DNA of 22,010 bases from an uncultured Austwickia sp. (GCA_934678955.1 CAKUSI010000026.1:1-22010); one strand, 5' to 3'. Counted from the stretch's first letter, positions 8,645 to 16,311 are shown. Program-made: numbers and translations. Notes: generated from the letters alone by a model not told the origin.

Positions 8645-8688
8645 CACGAAGTGGGGCGGACGCCGGCCGGCGTCCGCCCCACTTCGTG
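8645..8688. terminator. 44-bp perfect palindrome, probable bidirectional terminator
   Basis: Every base from 8645 to 8688 pairs with its partner around the centre between 8666 and 8667: 22-bp arms without mismatch or loop. It starts 13 bp after the antitoxin stop and lies between converging genes, which suits a terminator for both strands. No T run follows, as is common in actinobacteria. The right arm is repeated once more directly downstream (8688-8703), so two alternative hairpins can form with the same left arm. Confidence 0.75.
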
Positions 8689-8778
8689 TCCGCCCCACTT
8701 CGTGTCCGCCCAGCCCGTGTCCGCTGACTTCGCGCCCGCCGACCTCGCGCCCGCCGACCTCGCGCCCGCCCGAGTCGT
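8672..8778. repeat. Seven-unit degenerate 15/16-bp tandem repeat
   Basis: Units start at 8672, 8688, 8704, 8719, 8734, 8749 and 8764. The first two are identical 16-mers (GTCCGCCCCACTTCGT). The next are 15-mers, with units 5 and 6 identical (GCCCGCCGACCTCGC). The shared core is G-T/C-CCGCC followed by a TCG near the end. The first unit is the right arm of the 44-bp palindrome. It is intergenic; the pentapeptide-like frames it creates are not part of any recognisable gene. Confidence 0.8.
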
Positions 8779-8792
8779 CCCCGGCCGGCCGA

Positions 8793-8843
8793 GTCGTCAG
8801 AGCAGTTCAGTCGTCAGAGCAATTCGGTCGTCAGAGCAGCTCG
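8793..8843. repeat. Three tandem 17-bp copies spanning the end of the phosphotransferase gene
   Basis: Copies lie at 8793-8809, 8810-8826 and 8827-8843, each beginning GTCGTCAGAGCA and differing only in the last five bases. The third copy contains the stop codon and the codons for the last three residues (ELL) of the minus-strand phosphotransferase. The others are downstream duplicates of that gene end. Confidence 0.85.
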
Positions 8844-11395
8844 ATCGCGCCCGAGGTCCCGTCGATGCGGATGCGCTGGCCGTCACGAAGGGTCGTGGTG
8901 GCCTCGTGGACGCCCACGACCGCCGGGATGCCGTATTCGCGGGCAACCACCGAGCCGTGGGTCATCAGCCCCCCGACCTCGGTGACCAGGCCGGCCGCGA
9001 CCAGGAACAGCGGCGTCCACGCGGGGTCCGTGCCCGCGCAGACCAGGATCTCGCCCGGGCGCAACGTGGTCGTCCGAGGATCGCGTACGACGCGGACCGC
9101 TCCCTCCGCCACACCCGGCGACACCCCCATCCCGGCCAGGTCGCCGGAGCCCGCGCCGATGCCCTCGAAAAACGCCCGGCCGTCCTCGACCAGGACGCGC
9201 GGAACCTGCCCGCGCCGCGCCTCGGCGGTCCAGGTCGCGCGACGGGCCCGCACCACCGGCCGCCAGTCCGAGCGGAAGGCGCGCGGCAGCTCGTCCAGAC
9301 GCAGGAACGCGATGTCGGAGACCTCGTCGAGGCGGCCGGCCTCCACGAGTTCGGCGGCGCTCGCGTCCAGCCCCTCCCGCAGCAGGCCGAAGCACCGGAT
9401 GATCGTGAACTTCGGCGTCTCGCGGGCGCCCGCCATCGCCCGGATCGCCCCGGCCCACTTCCGCACCTGCCGTGCCTTCCGGGGGGAGGCGGCCAGCGCG
9501 ATCCGGCGGACCGAACGCTCCGCCTCTTTCGCCCCCGCCTGGTGGACCGCGCGCGGCAGGGTCTGCGGGGGCATCGACAGGTAGGCGGTCAGGGTATGCA
9601 GCACCGGCGTCGGGTCGTCCCGCCACCGCCGCGCGCCCAGGTCGATCTCGGCGACGCCGCGCATGCCGTAGTCGCGCAGGAAGGCCGACAGCGCCCGCTG
9701 GGCCACCTCCGGCAGGGCGCCCGCCCGGTAGCGCTGCGCCAACTCCTGCGGGGCCGCGTCGGCGAGGGCCGCCGCGGAGGCGGCGTCTGCGCGGATCTCC
9801 TGCGCGGCGTCGGAGAGGCGCAGGTCCATCTCGGTGGTGACGTTGCCCGGCAGCGAGCGCATCACGCTGAGCGCCAGCGCGTCCGCGTCGGCCAGGCCCG
9901 TGGACGCGGCCACCCCGCGCAGGCGGTGCAGCAGGACCATGGACGGCCCCATGATCGGGGCGAACGCGGGCAACAGCGTGGGGAAGGCCCGCCCGGCCAC
10001 CGCGGGCACGGCCTCGGACAGCGCGGTGAGGCGTTCCTGGGGGCTCCCCTTCGCCCGGGCCCGCTCGACGTCGGCGCGGGTGTCCGCGACGACCTGCTCG
10101 CAGGCCTCGTCCAAGCGCGCTCGGGCCGCGCGGGCACCGGCCGTCCGCGCCTGGGCGCCGATGCGCACCAGGCGGCCGGCCAGTGGCGCGGCGATCCCAG
10201 GCGGCGGGGCCATCCGCGTTGGGCGCAGGCCCGGCTCGTCGGCGACTCGCTGCAGGATCGCGGCCACGCTGGGCTCGACATACGGCAGGAATCGGAATAC
10301 CAGCGCGCGAGTGGCGCGGCTCCGCAGCAGCGAGTCCATGCGCAGCCACAGCCGCTCCCCAGCGGGCTGGACGAACCGGCTGGTGCGCCAGTCCACCGAG
10401 CGGCCGATGGCTCCTGCGGCGCCGGCCAGCAGGACGCGGATCGTGTCCTGACCGAGCGGCGTGATCGGCTCCAGGAGCCCCTGGAACGCACCGAAGCTGA
10501 ACCACACCTCGGGCGCATCGTGCGGCCGCGGGTTGGGCGAGGGCAGCGGATACAGGCTGGTGATCGGCCGGGCTTGCAGGACGAACAGTTCGTCGGCGCG
10601 GCGCGCCCACTCGATGTCCATCGGCTCGCCATAGATCTCCACGATCCGGCGCCCGAGCGCCGCCAGGTCCCGCAGGTGCGCGGGCGTGAGCGCGGGGGAA
10701 GGCACCGCCGCCGAGCGCGTACGGATCTCGCCGGTGGCGCCGTCGAGGGCGAACTCCTGCGGGGTGACCTGCCCCGAGACCAGGGCTTCGCCGAGTCCCG
10801 CGACTGCCTCCACGACCATCTCGTCGCGGCGACCGGTCTGCGGGTTGGCGGTGAAGAGGACGCCCGAGGCATCGGCGTCCACCATCTGCTGCACGACCAC
10901 GGCGAGTGAGACGTCGTGGCCGATGGCGTTGCGTTGCCGGTAGCTGATCGCCCGCTCGGTCCACAGCGACGACCAGCACTCCACGATCCGGGTCAGCAGC
11001 TCGTCCGTGGTGGCGACCTCCAGAAACGTGTCCTGCTGCCCGGCGAACGAGAACCCGGGAAGGTCTTCGGCGGTCGCCGAGGAGCGTACGGCCACCGGCT
11101 CGGTCGGCCGGCCGTCGGTGAGGAGGGGGGCCAGCAGCCGAACGAGGCGGTCCGCCTGCTCGCCGCCCAGCGGGGCCGCGGCGAAGGCGCCTCGGATCGC
11201 CGCGGACGCCTCCTCGGGGGGCAGCGACAGCGACTCGGCGATGACGTCCTCGAGCTCCGAGGTCGCCACGAAGGACTCGTACTCGTCGGTCTCCACGATG
11301 ACGAATCGCGGCACCGGCAGGCCGGCCTCATACAGCGTGACGAGGTTTGCCCCCTTGCCGCCTCGACGGGCCAGGTCGGAGCCGTGAGCAGCCAT
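8831..11395 (-). CDS. RPH-like ATP/His phosphotransferase (rifampicin phosphotransferase architecture)
   Basis: An 854-residue enzyme of the PEP synthase/PPDK superfamily. An ATP-grasp domain spans about 1-285: K14 in GGKGAN, R104 in VAVRSSATAEDLPGFSFAG, E262 in MDIEWA and the LQARPIT end motif. A long central alpha-rich region covers about 300-735. The C-terminal swivelling domain carries the phospho-acceptor H813 in GGLMTHGSVVAREYG. PEP synthase and PPDK have the His domain in the middle and a PEP/pyruvate TIM barrel at the C-terminus; that barrel is absent here. The order and length match rifampicin phosphotransferase (about 865 aa), which inactivates rifampicin using ATP and releases AMP and phosphate. 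Other acceptors are possible. Start chosen at the ATG at 11395, where homology begins; the ribosome site is weak. It is divergent from the ABC/two-component cluster. Confidence 0.85.
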   Translation of the reverse strand: MAAHGSDLARRGGKGANLVTLYEAGLPVPRFVIVETDEYESFVATSELEDVIAESLSLPPEEASAAIRGAFAAAPLGGEQADRLVRLLAPLLTDGRPTEPVAVRSSATAEDLPGFSFAGQQDTFLEVATTDELLTRIVECWSSLWTERAISYRQRNAIGHDVSLAVVVQQMVDADASGVLFTANPQTGRRDEMVVEAVAGLGEALVSGQVTPQEFALDGATGEIRTRSAAVPSPALTPAHLRDLAALGRRIVEIYGEPMDIEWARRADELFVLQARPITSLYPLPSPNPRPHDAPEVWFSFGAFQGLLEPITPLGQDTIRVLLAGAAGAIGRSVDWRTSRFVQPAGERLWLRMDSLLRSRATRALVFRFLPYVEPSVAAILQRVADEPGLRPTRMAPPPGIAAPLAGRLVRIGAQARTAGARAARARLDEACEQVVADTRADVERARAKGSPQERLTALSEAVPAVAGRAFPTLLPAFAPIMGPSMVLLHRLRGVAASTGLADADALALSVMRSLPGNVTTEMDLRLSDAAQEIRADAASAAALADAAPQELAQRYRAGALPEVAQRALSAFLRDYGMRGVAEIDLGARRWRDDPTPVLHTLTAYLSMPPQTLPRAVHQAGAKEAERSVRRIALAASPRKARQVRKWAGAIRAMAGARETPKFTIIRCFGLLREGLDASAAELVEAGRLDEVSDIAFLRLDELPRAFRSDWRPVVRARRATWTAEARRGQVPRVLVEDGRAFFEGIGAGSGDLAGMGVSPGVAEGAVRVVRDPRTTTLRPGEILVCAGTDPAWTPLFLVAAGLVTEVGGLMTHGSVVAREYGIPAVVGVHEATTTLRDGQRIRIDGTSGAIELL

Positions 11396-11457
11396 GTCCG
11401 CCAGTGTCCCACCGAGGCCAATGGCCTGCAGGATATGAGGTTTGTCATCCGGAGCCT

Positions 11458-11470
11458 GTGACGCCGTCAC
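11458..11470. repeat. Short inverted repeat in the divergent promoter region
   Basis: GTGAC and GTCAC, five bases each, flank a three-base spacer. It lies between the divergent phosphotransferase and ABC genes, 13 bp from the larger inverted repeat. Short enough to be chance; listed because of its place. Confidence 0.3.
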
Positions 11471-11482
11471 GGGAGCCGATGA

Positions 11483-11506
11483 GACGGCACACGGGAATGT
11501 GCCGTC
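11483..11506. promoter_or_regulatory. Operator-like inverted repeat between the phosphotransferase and ABC exporter genes
   Basis: GACGGCACA (11483-11491) and TGTGCCGTC (11498-11506) are perfect 9-bp inverted arms around a six-base spacer. It lies 21 bp before the ABC ATPase start and 87 bp before the phosphotransferase start, so a regulator bound here could act on both. The response regulator encoded three genes downstream is one candidate, but nothing in the sequence proves it. It is not the 19-bp rifamycin-associated element as I remember it. Confidence 0.55.
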
Positions 11507-11527
11507 CGCGGCACCGATGGTGGAGTC

Positions 11528-12487
11528 ATGGACACCGCACTCGTCACCGTCACCGATCTCGTCCGGACCTACGGAGGCCGCCGCGGCAAGGGCGCTTTCC
11601 GCGCCGTGGACGGCGTCAGTTTCGAGGCCCATCGCGGCGAGCTGTTCGCGCTGCTCGGCACCAACGGTGCCGGCAAGACCTCGACGCTGGAGGTCGCCGA
11701 GGGTCTCGCCCGGCCGAGCGAGGGCACGGTCCGGGTCTGCGGTCTCGATCCGTATGCCGACCGCCGACTCGTTCGGCCGCGCGTCGGCATCATGCTGCAG
11801 GAGGCCGGGTTCACCTCGGGGATGACCGCCCGTGAGGCGGCGCGGATGTGGGCCGGGACGATGGCGGCTCCGCGACCCGTCGACGAGGCACTGGAGCTGG
11901 TCGACCTGCGGCACCGCGCCGACGTCGCCGTGCAGAACCTGTCCGGCGGCGAGCGCCGCCGCCTCGACCTCGCGCTCGCGATCATGGGCCGACCGGAGGT
12001 GCTCTTCCTCGACGAGCCGACGACCGGCCTCGACCCGGAGAGCCGCGCCCGGGCCTGGGACCTGGTCCGCGCCCTCCTGGAGGGCGGGACGTGCATCGTG
12101 CTGACGACGCACTACCTGGAGGAGGCCGAGAAGCTGGCCGACGCGATCGCGATCATGCACGAGGGCACGATCCGCCGGCACGGCACGCTCGCGCAGGTCG
12201 TGGCGGGTGAGCCGGGCCGGATCGAGTTCGTCGCCGAGCCCGCGCTGATGGCCCGTCTGGGGGAGCTGCCAGACCTGGACGGCGCGCTGGCGCAGCGGCA
12301 GGGCGACCGCCTCGTCATCGCGACGCACGCGCTGCAGCGCGACCTGTCCCGCGTGCTCGGCTGGGCCGACGGCGTCGAGTTGCCCGGGCTGCGGGCCAAC
12401 GCCGCCTCGCTGGAGCAGGTCTTCCTGACCATCGCGGCCGACGACTCCGGCGACGTCAGCGGCCTGCCGGCCGGCATCGCCGCCTGA
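11528..12487 (+). CDS. ABC transporter ATP-binding protein (DrrA/CcmA-type exporter)
   Basis: A 319-residue ATPase for an ABC-2 exporter, acting at the inner face of the membrane with the permease encoded next. Walker A is GTNGAGKT with K50 (the usual proline is threonine). The signature LSGGE is at 138-142, Walker B LFLDEP at 159-164 and the switch histidine H195 in LTTHYLEEAE. About 100 residues after the nucleotide-binding domain (from about 215) form the short C-terminal extension typical of drug and antibiotic exporters of the DrrA type. The ATG at 11528 has only a close GGAG, so initiation may be modest. First of four collinear genes ending with a two-component system. The substrate is unknown. 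Confidence 0.93.
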   Translation: MDTALVTVTDLVRTYGGRRGKGAFRAVDGVSFEAHRGELFALLGTNGAGKTSTLEVAEGLARPSEGTVRVCGLDPYADRRLVRPRVGIMLQEAGFTSGMTAREAARMWAGTMAAPRPVDEALELVDLRHRADVAVQNLSGGERRRLDLALAIMGRPEVLFLDEPTTGLDPESRARAWDLVRALLEGGTCIVLTTHYLEEAEKLADAIAIMHEGTIRRHGTLAQVVAGEPGRIEFVAEPALMARLGELPDLDGALAQRQGDRLVIATHALQRDLSRVLGWADGVELPGLRANAASLEQVFLTIAADDSGDVSGLPAGIAA

Positions 12488-12579
12488 GCCGTCCGTACAC
12501 GCCGCTGCGACCCGACCGCGACCGCACACCTTCGACTTGATCGCTTCGACCGGACACTTCGACCCGAAAGGGACCCGAC

Positions 12580-13476
12580 ATGAACGCCGCCTATGACCAC
12601 GCCCGCCACGACGTACGAACCGCCCCTGCGCCCGGATCGAACGATCCGGCCGAGGGCTTCGCGGACGCCGCGCGCCTGGGCCCGCAGGCCGGCGCCGCGC
12701 CCGCGCCCCGCGCGCGCCAGCTACGCGCCCTGGCCGGGGCCGAGTGGCGCGAGCTGCTGCGCAACAAGGTGGCGCTGTTCAACAGCCTCGCGCTGCCGCT
12801 GGTGATGGGCGTGATCCTGTTCGGCATCGGCCCCGAGGGCGCGCCGATGGGGGTGCTCTTCCCGGTGATGGTGACCGGGACCGCCATCCTGTTCGTCGTG
12901 TACTACACGCTCGTCACCGCCGTCGTGGCCCGGCGGGAGTCGCTGCTGCTCAAGCGGTTGCGCTCCGGGGAGGCCTCCGACGCGACGATCCTCGCCGGGG
13001 TCGCGCTGCCGTTCGTGCTCGTGACGTGCGCCCAGTTCGTCGTGGCGGCCGCGCTGGCCCGCGCGCTCTTCGACGTGTCCCTCTCGCCGCTCACGGCCGT
13101 GGCTGCCCTGGGCGTGCTGCTGGCGACGGTCGCGTTCGCGACACTCGCGGTGGCGTCGACGCCGTTCACGAGGACGGTCGAGCACGCGCAGATCACCACG
13201 CTGCCGATCATCATGATCCCGCTGGTTTTCTCAGGGATGATGCTGCCTTTGACCATGATGCCCGATGCGCTGCGCACGGTGGCCGAGCTCCTGCCGCTGA
13301 CGCCCATTGTGGAGCTGCTGCACCTCGGGTTCGCCTCGGTCACGGTCGACGGAGAAGCGGTGAGCGCCGGCGCCGGACTGCTCGCCTCGGTGCGGCCGCT
13401 GCTGGTCCTGATCGGCTGGGCCGTCCTCGGCTTCTTCGTCGCCTCCCGGCGGATGCGCTGGGAGCCCCGGTCATGA
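12580..13476 (+). CDS. ABC-2 type transporter permease
   Basis: A 298-residue integral membrane protein of the ABC-2 permease family, partner of the preceding ATPase. About 45 residues of Ala/Pro-rich cytoplasmic sequence come first. Six hydrophobic segments follow: around FNSLALPLVMGVILFGIG, VMVTGTAILFVVYY, LPFVLVTCAQFVVAAALA, ALGVLLATVAFATLAV, LPIIMIPLVFSGMMLPL, and a last one at LVLIGWAVLGFFVAS. The ATG at 12580 is preceded by AAAGGGA. A 92-bp gap after the ATPase gene contains three CTTCGAC words but no obvious hairpin. Its stop overlaps the kinase start as ATGA, indicating translational coupling. Confidence 0.92.
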   Translation: MNAAYDHARHDVRTAPAPGSNDPAEGFADAARLGPQAGAAPAPRARQLRALAGAEWRELLRNKVALFNSLALPLVMGVILFGIGPEGAPMGVLFPVMVTGTAILFVVYYTLVTAVVARRESLLLKRLRSGEASDATILAGVALPFVLVTCAQFVVAAALARALFDVSLSPLTAVAALGVLLATVAFATLAVASTPFTRTVEHAQITTLPIIMIPLVFSGMMLPLTMMPDALRTVAELLPLTPIVELLHLGFASVTVDGEAVSAGAGLLASVRPLLVLIGWAVLGFFVASRRMRWEPRS

Positions 13477-14741
13477 GCGACTCCGGGACCGACACCCCGG
13501 GGGTCGCCGGCCCCGAGGTCGTGGGTGAGGGCGGCTGGCTACGCCGCTCGCGCCGGCAGGTGGAGCTCTACACGATCGGCTCCCTGGATGGGATGTACGT
13601 CATCTTCGCCCTGATCTGTCTGCTCGACGTCTGGGCGCGATCTGCCGCGTGGGGGGTGGCCGAGGCATTGGCGAGCGTCCTCCTCGGCGGACTCACCGTC
13701 TCGGCCATCGCGTTCAACCACCGGTGCCTCGGTGCGCGACGGCCGCGTCGAGGCGAGCTGGTCGCGGTCTTCGCGTTGAGCGTCGGTTCCAGCGCCGCGA
13801 TGATCGCCACCAAGCGTCCGGACTGGCTCTACAGCGAGGGGGCCGGGGTCTACTTCGCGACCTTTCTGCCGCTGATGATCGGGTTCGCGGCGCTGAGCCT
13901 GCGCGTGCCGGGCCGCCGCCTGGCCCCCTCCTGCCTCCTCGCGGGCGCGGTCGTCACCGGGGCGTTCGCGATCCTCGGCATCGATCCGATCGGGCTGGGA
14001 TTGCTGGCGGTCTACGGTGTGCTGATCGCCGTCGCGGGCGTGGTCACAGGCGGCTTCTCGTATTGGCTTCTCGACGTCGTCCGCCGCCTGGACGAGGCAC
14101 GCGAGACGAACGCTCGGCTCGCCGTCGCGGAGGAACGGCTGCGGTTTTCCCGGGACCTGCACGACGTGTACGGGCGGACGCTGTCCGCCATCGCGATGAA
14201 GTCCGAGCTGGCGGCCGAGCTTTCCACCCGCGGCGACGAGCGCGCCGCCGACCAGATGCGCGAGGTGCACGACCTGGCGCAGTCCTCCTTGAGCGAGGTG
14301 CGGGGGATCGTGGCCGGCTACCGGCAGGCGTCCCTGGAGACCGAGGTCGCGGGGGCGGCAGCGATGTTGCGAGCGGCCGGGGCGAGGCTGGAGGTGACCG
14401 GCCTGGAACAGGCGCAGGCGGCGCTCGGGCCGCAGGGGCGGGTGGTGCTCGCGTGGGTGGTCCGGGAGGCGGTCACCAACGTGATCCGGCACAGCCGGGC
14501 GACGCTCGTACGGCTGTCGGCGCGCGTCCCAGGCGACGTGGAGGGGATGATCGTGGTGAGCATCGACAACGACGGCCTGCGGTCCCTCGAGACGGAGGAG
14601 TCTGCGCGGGCACCGGTCGGGCGATCGGGCAACGGCCTGCGGGGACTGCGCGAACGCGCGGAGGCCGTGGGCGGTACGGTCGAAACCCGCGCTGACGACG
14701 GGTTGTTCACCCTCCAGGTGGTGCTGCCCGTCGGCGCGTGA
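13473..14741 (+). CDS. Sensor histidine kinase, HisKA_3 (DesK/NarL-partner type)
   Basis: A 422-residue membrane kinase. Six hydrophobic segments occupy about residues 25-200 with no large extracellular domain, so it probably senses its signal in the membrane or through the transporter. The dimerisation and phospho-acceptor motif is RFSRDLHDVYGRTLSAI with H230; the family more often has LGH after the DV. The N box is REAVTNVIRHSRA, the D box is SIDNDG, and the G box is GNGLRGLRERAEAVGG, all as in LiaS/DesK kinases. It begins at ATG 13473, overlapping the permease stop by four bases. Its partner is the response regulator starting 37 bp after its stop. The context suggests that it senses the exporter's substrate or cell-envelope stress; this is inference. 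Confidence 0.93.
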   Translation: MSDSGTDTPGVAGPEVVGEGGWLRRSRRQVELYTIGSLDGMYVIFALICLLDVWARSAAWGVAEALASVLLGGLTVSAIAFNHRCLGARRPRRGELVAVFALSVGSSAAMIATKRPDWLYSEGAGVYFATFLPLMIGFAALSLRVPGRRLAPSCLLAGAVVTGAFAILGIDPIGLGLLAVYGVLIAVAGVVTGGFSYWLLDVVRRLDEARETNARLAVAEERLRFSRDLHDVYGRTLSAIAMKSELAAELSTRGDERAADQMREVHDLAQSSLSEVRGIVAGYRQASLETEVAGAAAMLRAAGARLEVTGLEQAQAALGPQGRVVLAWVVREAVTNVIRHSRATLVRLSARVPGDVEGMIVVSIDNDGLRSLETEESARAPVGRSGNGLRGLRERAEAVGGTVETRADDGLFTLQVVLPVGA

Positions 14742-14778
14742 GGCGATCGGGGCGCGGTCCCGGGGGAGGCAGGGGGAG

Positions 14779-15459
14779 ATGTCGCAGGCCGGGGGGCTGG
14801 GCGCCGGGACAGAGGGCGCGGGCGATTCGGCGGGGTCGAGCGGCGGCAGTACGCGCATCCGGCTGCTGCTGGCGGACGACGAGAACCTCTTCCGCGACGC
14901 GTTGGCCACGCTGCTCGGCCTGCAGGACGACCTGGAGGTCGTCGCCCAGGCGGCCTCCGGACCGGAGGCGGTCGCGATGGGACGCGCCGCCCGCCCCGAC
15001 GTGGCGGTCCTCGACCTGCAGATGCCCGGCGCGGACGGGATCGAGGTGTCCCGCCAGCTCCTGGCCGAGCAGCCGACGATCGGGTGCCTGGTGGTGACGA
15101 GCCACGGTCGGCCGGGCTACCTGAAGCGAGCGTTGGAGGTCGGCGTGCGCGGGTTCCTGCCGAAGACGGCGACCGGCGTGGTCCTCGCCGAGGCGGTGCG
15201 GACGGTGCACCGCGGCGGTCGGTACGTGGACCCGGAGCTGGCCGCAGACGCCATCGCGGCCGGCGCCACCCCGTTGTCCGCCCGGGAGGCCGACGTGCTG
15301 GACCTGGCGGCCGACGGTGCCCCGGTCGAGGAGATCGCGCGGCGAATCAACCTGTCGGTGGGGACGGTGCGCAACTACCTGTCCTCAGCGACGGCCAAGG
15401 TCGGCGGCGCCAACCGGCACGAGGCCGCCACCCTGGCCCGCGAGCGCGGCTGGATCTGA
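14779..15459 (+). CDS. NarL/LuxR-type response regulator
   Basis: A 226-residue transcription factor. The receiver domain spans about 27-145: acidic pair in LLADDE, phospho-acceptor D79 in VAVLDLQMPG, switch threonine in VVTS and the conserved lysine in FLPKTA. A LuxR-type helix-turn-helix follows at about 168-226 (LSAREADVLDLAADG, then EIARRINLSVGTVRNYLSSATAKVG). The first 25 residues form a flexible Gly/Ser-rich extension, unusual for this family; the true start could be internal, but GGGGGAGG at 14762-14769 fits the ATG at 14779. It follows its kinase directly. The degraded vapC frame runs antisense across its last 75 bases, yet the regulator itself is complete. Confidence 0.94.
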   Translation: MSQAGGLGAGTEGAGDSAGSSGGSTRIRLLLADDENLFRDALATLLGLQDDLEVVAQAASGPEAVAMGRAARPDVAVLDLQMPGADGIEVSRQLLAEQPTIGCLVVTSHGRPGYLKRALEVGVRGFLPKTATGVVLAEAVRTVHRGGRYVDPELAADAIAAGATPLSAREADVLDLAADGAPVEEIARRINLSVGTVRNYLSSATAKVGGANRHEAATLARERGWI

Positions 15460-15747
15460 GCACTCGTGCCGCCTGGGCGGTCGCGGTCGCGAACGACGCC
15501 CCGCCGTGCCGATCGCGGACGCCTCGGTGAGCGCCCGCACGGCGGCGAATGCTTGGTCGACCGAGCTCGGCGGGTCGTAAATGCGGGGGTGGGTCACGAC
15601 CGCGAGGAACTCATGGAGGCAGGGCCACGGAATCGCACAACCACCTGGGCCCGAGACTGCGGTGCGGACTGCTTGGAGCGCCGCGTCGTGATGAGGGGAA
15701 TCCTCGCGATGGGCGTAGACCAGGATGTTCGTGTCGAGCGCGATCAT
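15385..15747 (-). pseudogene. Truncated VapC-like PIN-domain toxin
   Basis: The first 78 or so residues are a good PIN-domain start: MIALDTNILVYAHRED with the metal-binding D5, then CLHEFLAVVTHPRIY with E46, then AFAAVRALTEA. After about position 15513 the sequence loses all resemblance to PIN proteins and becomes Arg/Pro/Gly-rich, reading antisense through the end of the response regulator. Intact VapC toxins are about 130-140 residues and need two more acidic residues in the C-terminal half (the usual HDA and T-D-F regions); both are missing. The gene thus appears cut at its 3' end by a rearrangement, and RNase activity should be lost. Its ATG overlaps the vapB stop as ATGA, so the original operon structure is intact at that side. 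Confidence 0.8.
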
Positions 15748-15989
15748 GGCCCGAGCGTCGGCGAGAGTCCGTAGCTGCGGTGGATGATCTCCGAGGGTTG
15801 CACCTCGACAGCGAGGCCGCGTCCTCCCGCAGTGGGGAACACGAAATCGACGGTGGCGGCGTCGCGGCGTCGCTCGATCTCAGCGCGCAGTCCGCTCACC
15901 ATGAGTTCCCTCAAGGAAACGCCCTGTTCGCGGGCCATTCGCTTCGCTTCCTCGGCCAGCGCGTCGGGAAGATCGACGGTGGTCTTCAT
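15744..15989 (-). CDS. VapB-type antitoxin
   Basis: An 81-residue protein with an N-terminal ribbon-helix-helix DNA-binding region (MKTTVDLPDALAEEAKRMA followed by EQGVSLRELMVSGLR), the form seen in VapB antitoxins. The C-terminal part, with VDFVFPTAGGRGLAVEV and PSEIIHRSYG, would wrap the toxin. It is complete, although its partner is truncated. Stop and toxin start overlap by four bases. The ATG at 15989 has a poor ribosome site. An inverted repeat starting 11 bp upstream is a likely autoregulatory operator. A free antitoxin left after toxin loss may still repress its own promoter or neutralise related toxins elsewhere. Confidence 0.87.
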   Translation of the reverse strand: MKTTVDLPDALAEEAKRMAREQGVSLRELMVSGLRAEIERRRDAATVDFVFPTAGGRGLAVEVQPSEIIHRSYGLSPTLGP

Positions 15990-16000
15990 GGGTTGATGTT

Positions 16001-16028
16001 ACGGCGTACCCGTCCTGCCGTACGCCGT
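16001..16028. promoter_or_regulatory. Inverted repeat upstream of vapB, probable operator
   Basis: ACGGCGTAC (16001-16009) and GTACGCCGT (16020-16028) are perfect 9-bp arms around a ten-base spacer, so half-site centres are about two helical turns apart. An extra GTACGC lies at 16042. Its position directly before vapB fits binding by the VapB ribbon-helix-helix dimer, the usual autoregulation of such operons. Confidence 0.65.
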
Positions 16029-16090
16029 GAGCCATACTCCCGTACGCGCAGCAGATCGAGCGGTGCACAGGGGGGGCGGGGCGCAGAGCT

Positions 16091-16311
16091 GTCCACAGTG
16101 CCTTTTCTGGCGCGGGCGGCGCGGACGGTTGGGGACTTAGCGTGCGGGTGTTCCGGGGTTGACGCCGATTGTGACGCGGCCCGCATACTGCTCACGTCGG
16201 GAGGAGGGAACCGTCATGAGCCAGGCCATCCCGCTCGATCACCTGGTCACGCTGTCCGAATGGGAGCGCGACTGGTGCCATCGCGAGGAGCGGTACGAGT
16301 TCGTCGACGGC
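16091..16311 (+). repeat. Direct repeat copy 1: promoter, leader and N-terminus of the first Uma2 gene
   Basis: Matches 16824-17045 at an offset of 733-734 bp. The upstream part is patchy, with GTCCACA, TTCTGGCGCGGGC and TAGCGTGCGGG shared. From 16176 to 16311 it is near-identical to 16910-17045, with four mismatches over 136 bp by eye. Confidence 0.85.
16159..16189 (+). promoter_or_regulatory. Putative promoter of the first Uma2 gene
   Basis: TTGACG (16159-16164) and CATACT (16184-16189) form a -35/-10 pair with a 19-bp spacer, longer than the usual 17. The same pair with the same spacing occurs before the second copy although the spacer bases differ, which supports function. It lies 27 bp before the start codon. 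Confidence 0.5.

Noticed and set aside
8633..10909. 758-codon plus-strand frame antisense to the phosphotransferase
   Set aside because: Low-complexity Arg/Gly/His-rich sequence, and its start lies in the tandem repeat; the opposite strand encodes a clear ATP-grasp enzyme.
11396..11527. Rifamycin-associated element upstream of the RPH-like gene
   Set aside because: I could not find a sequence close to the known 19-bp palindrome; the inverted repeat present is different.
8831..12529. 1232-codon reading of the phosphotransferase from an upstream start
   Set aside because: The extra N-terminal 378 residues lie antisense to the ABC ATPase gene and have shadow composition; homology begins at the ATG at 11395.
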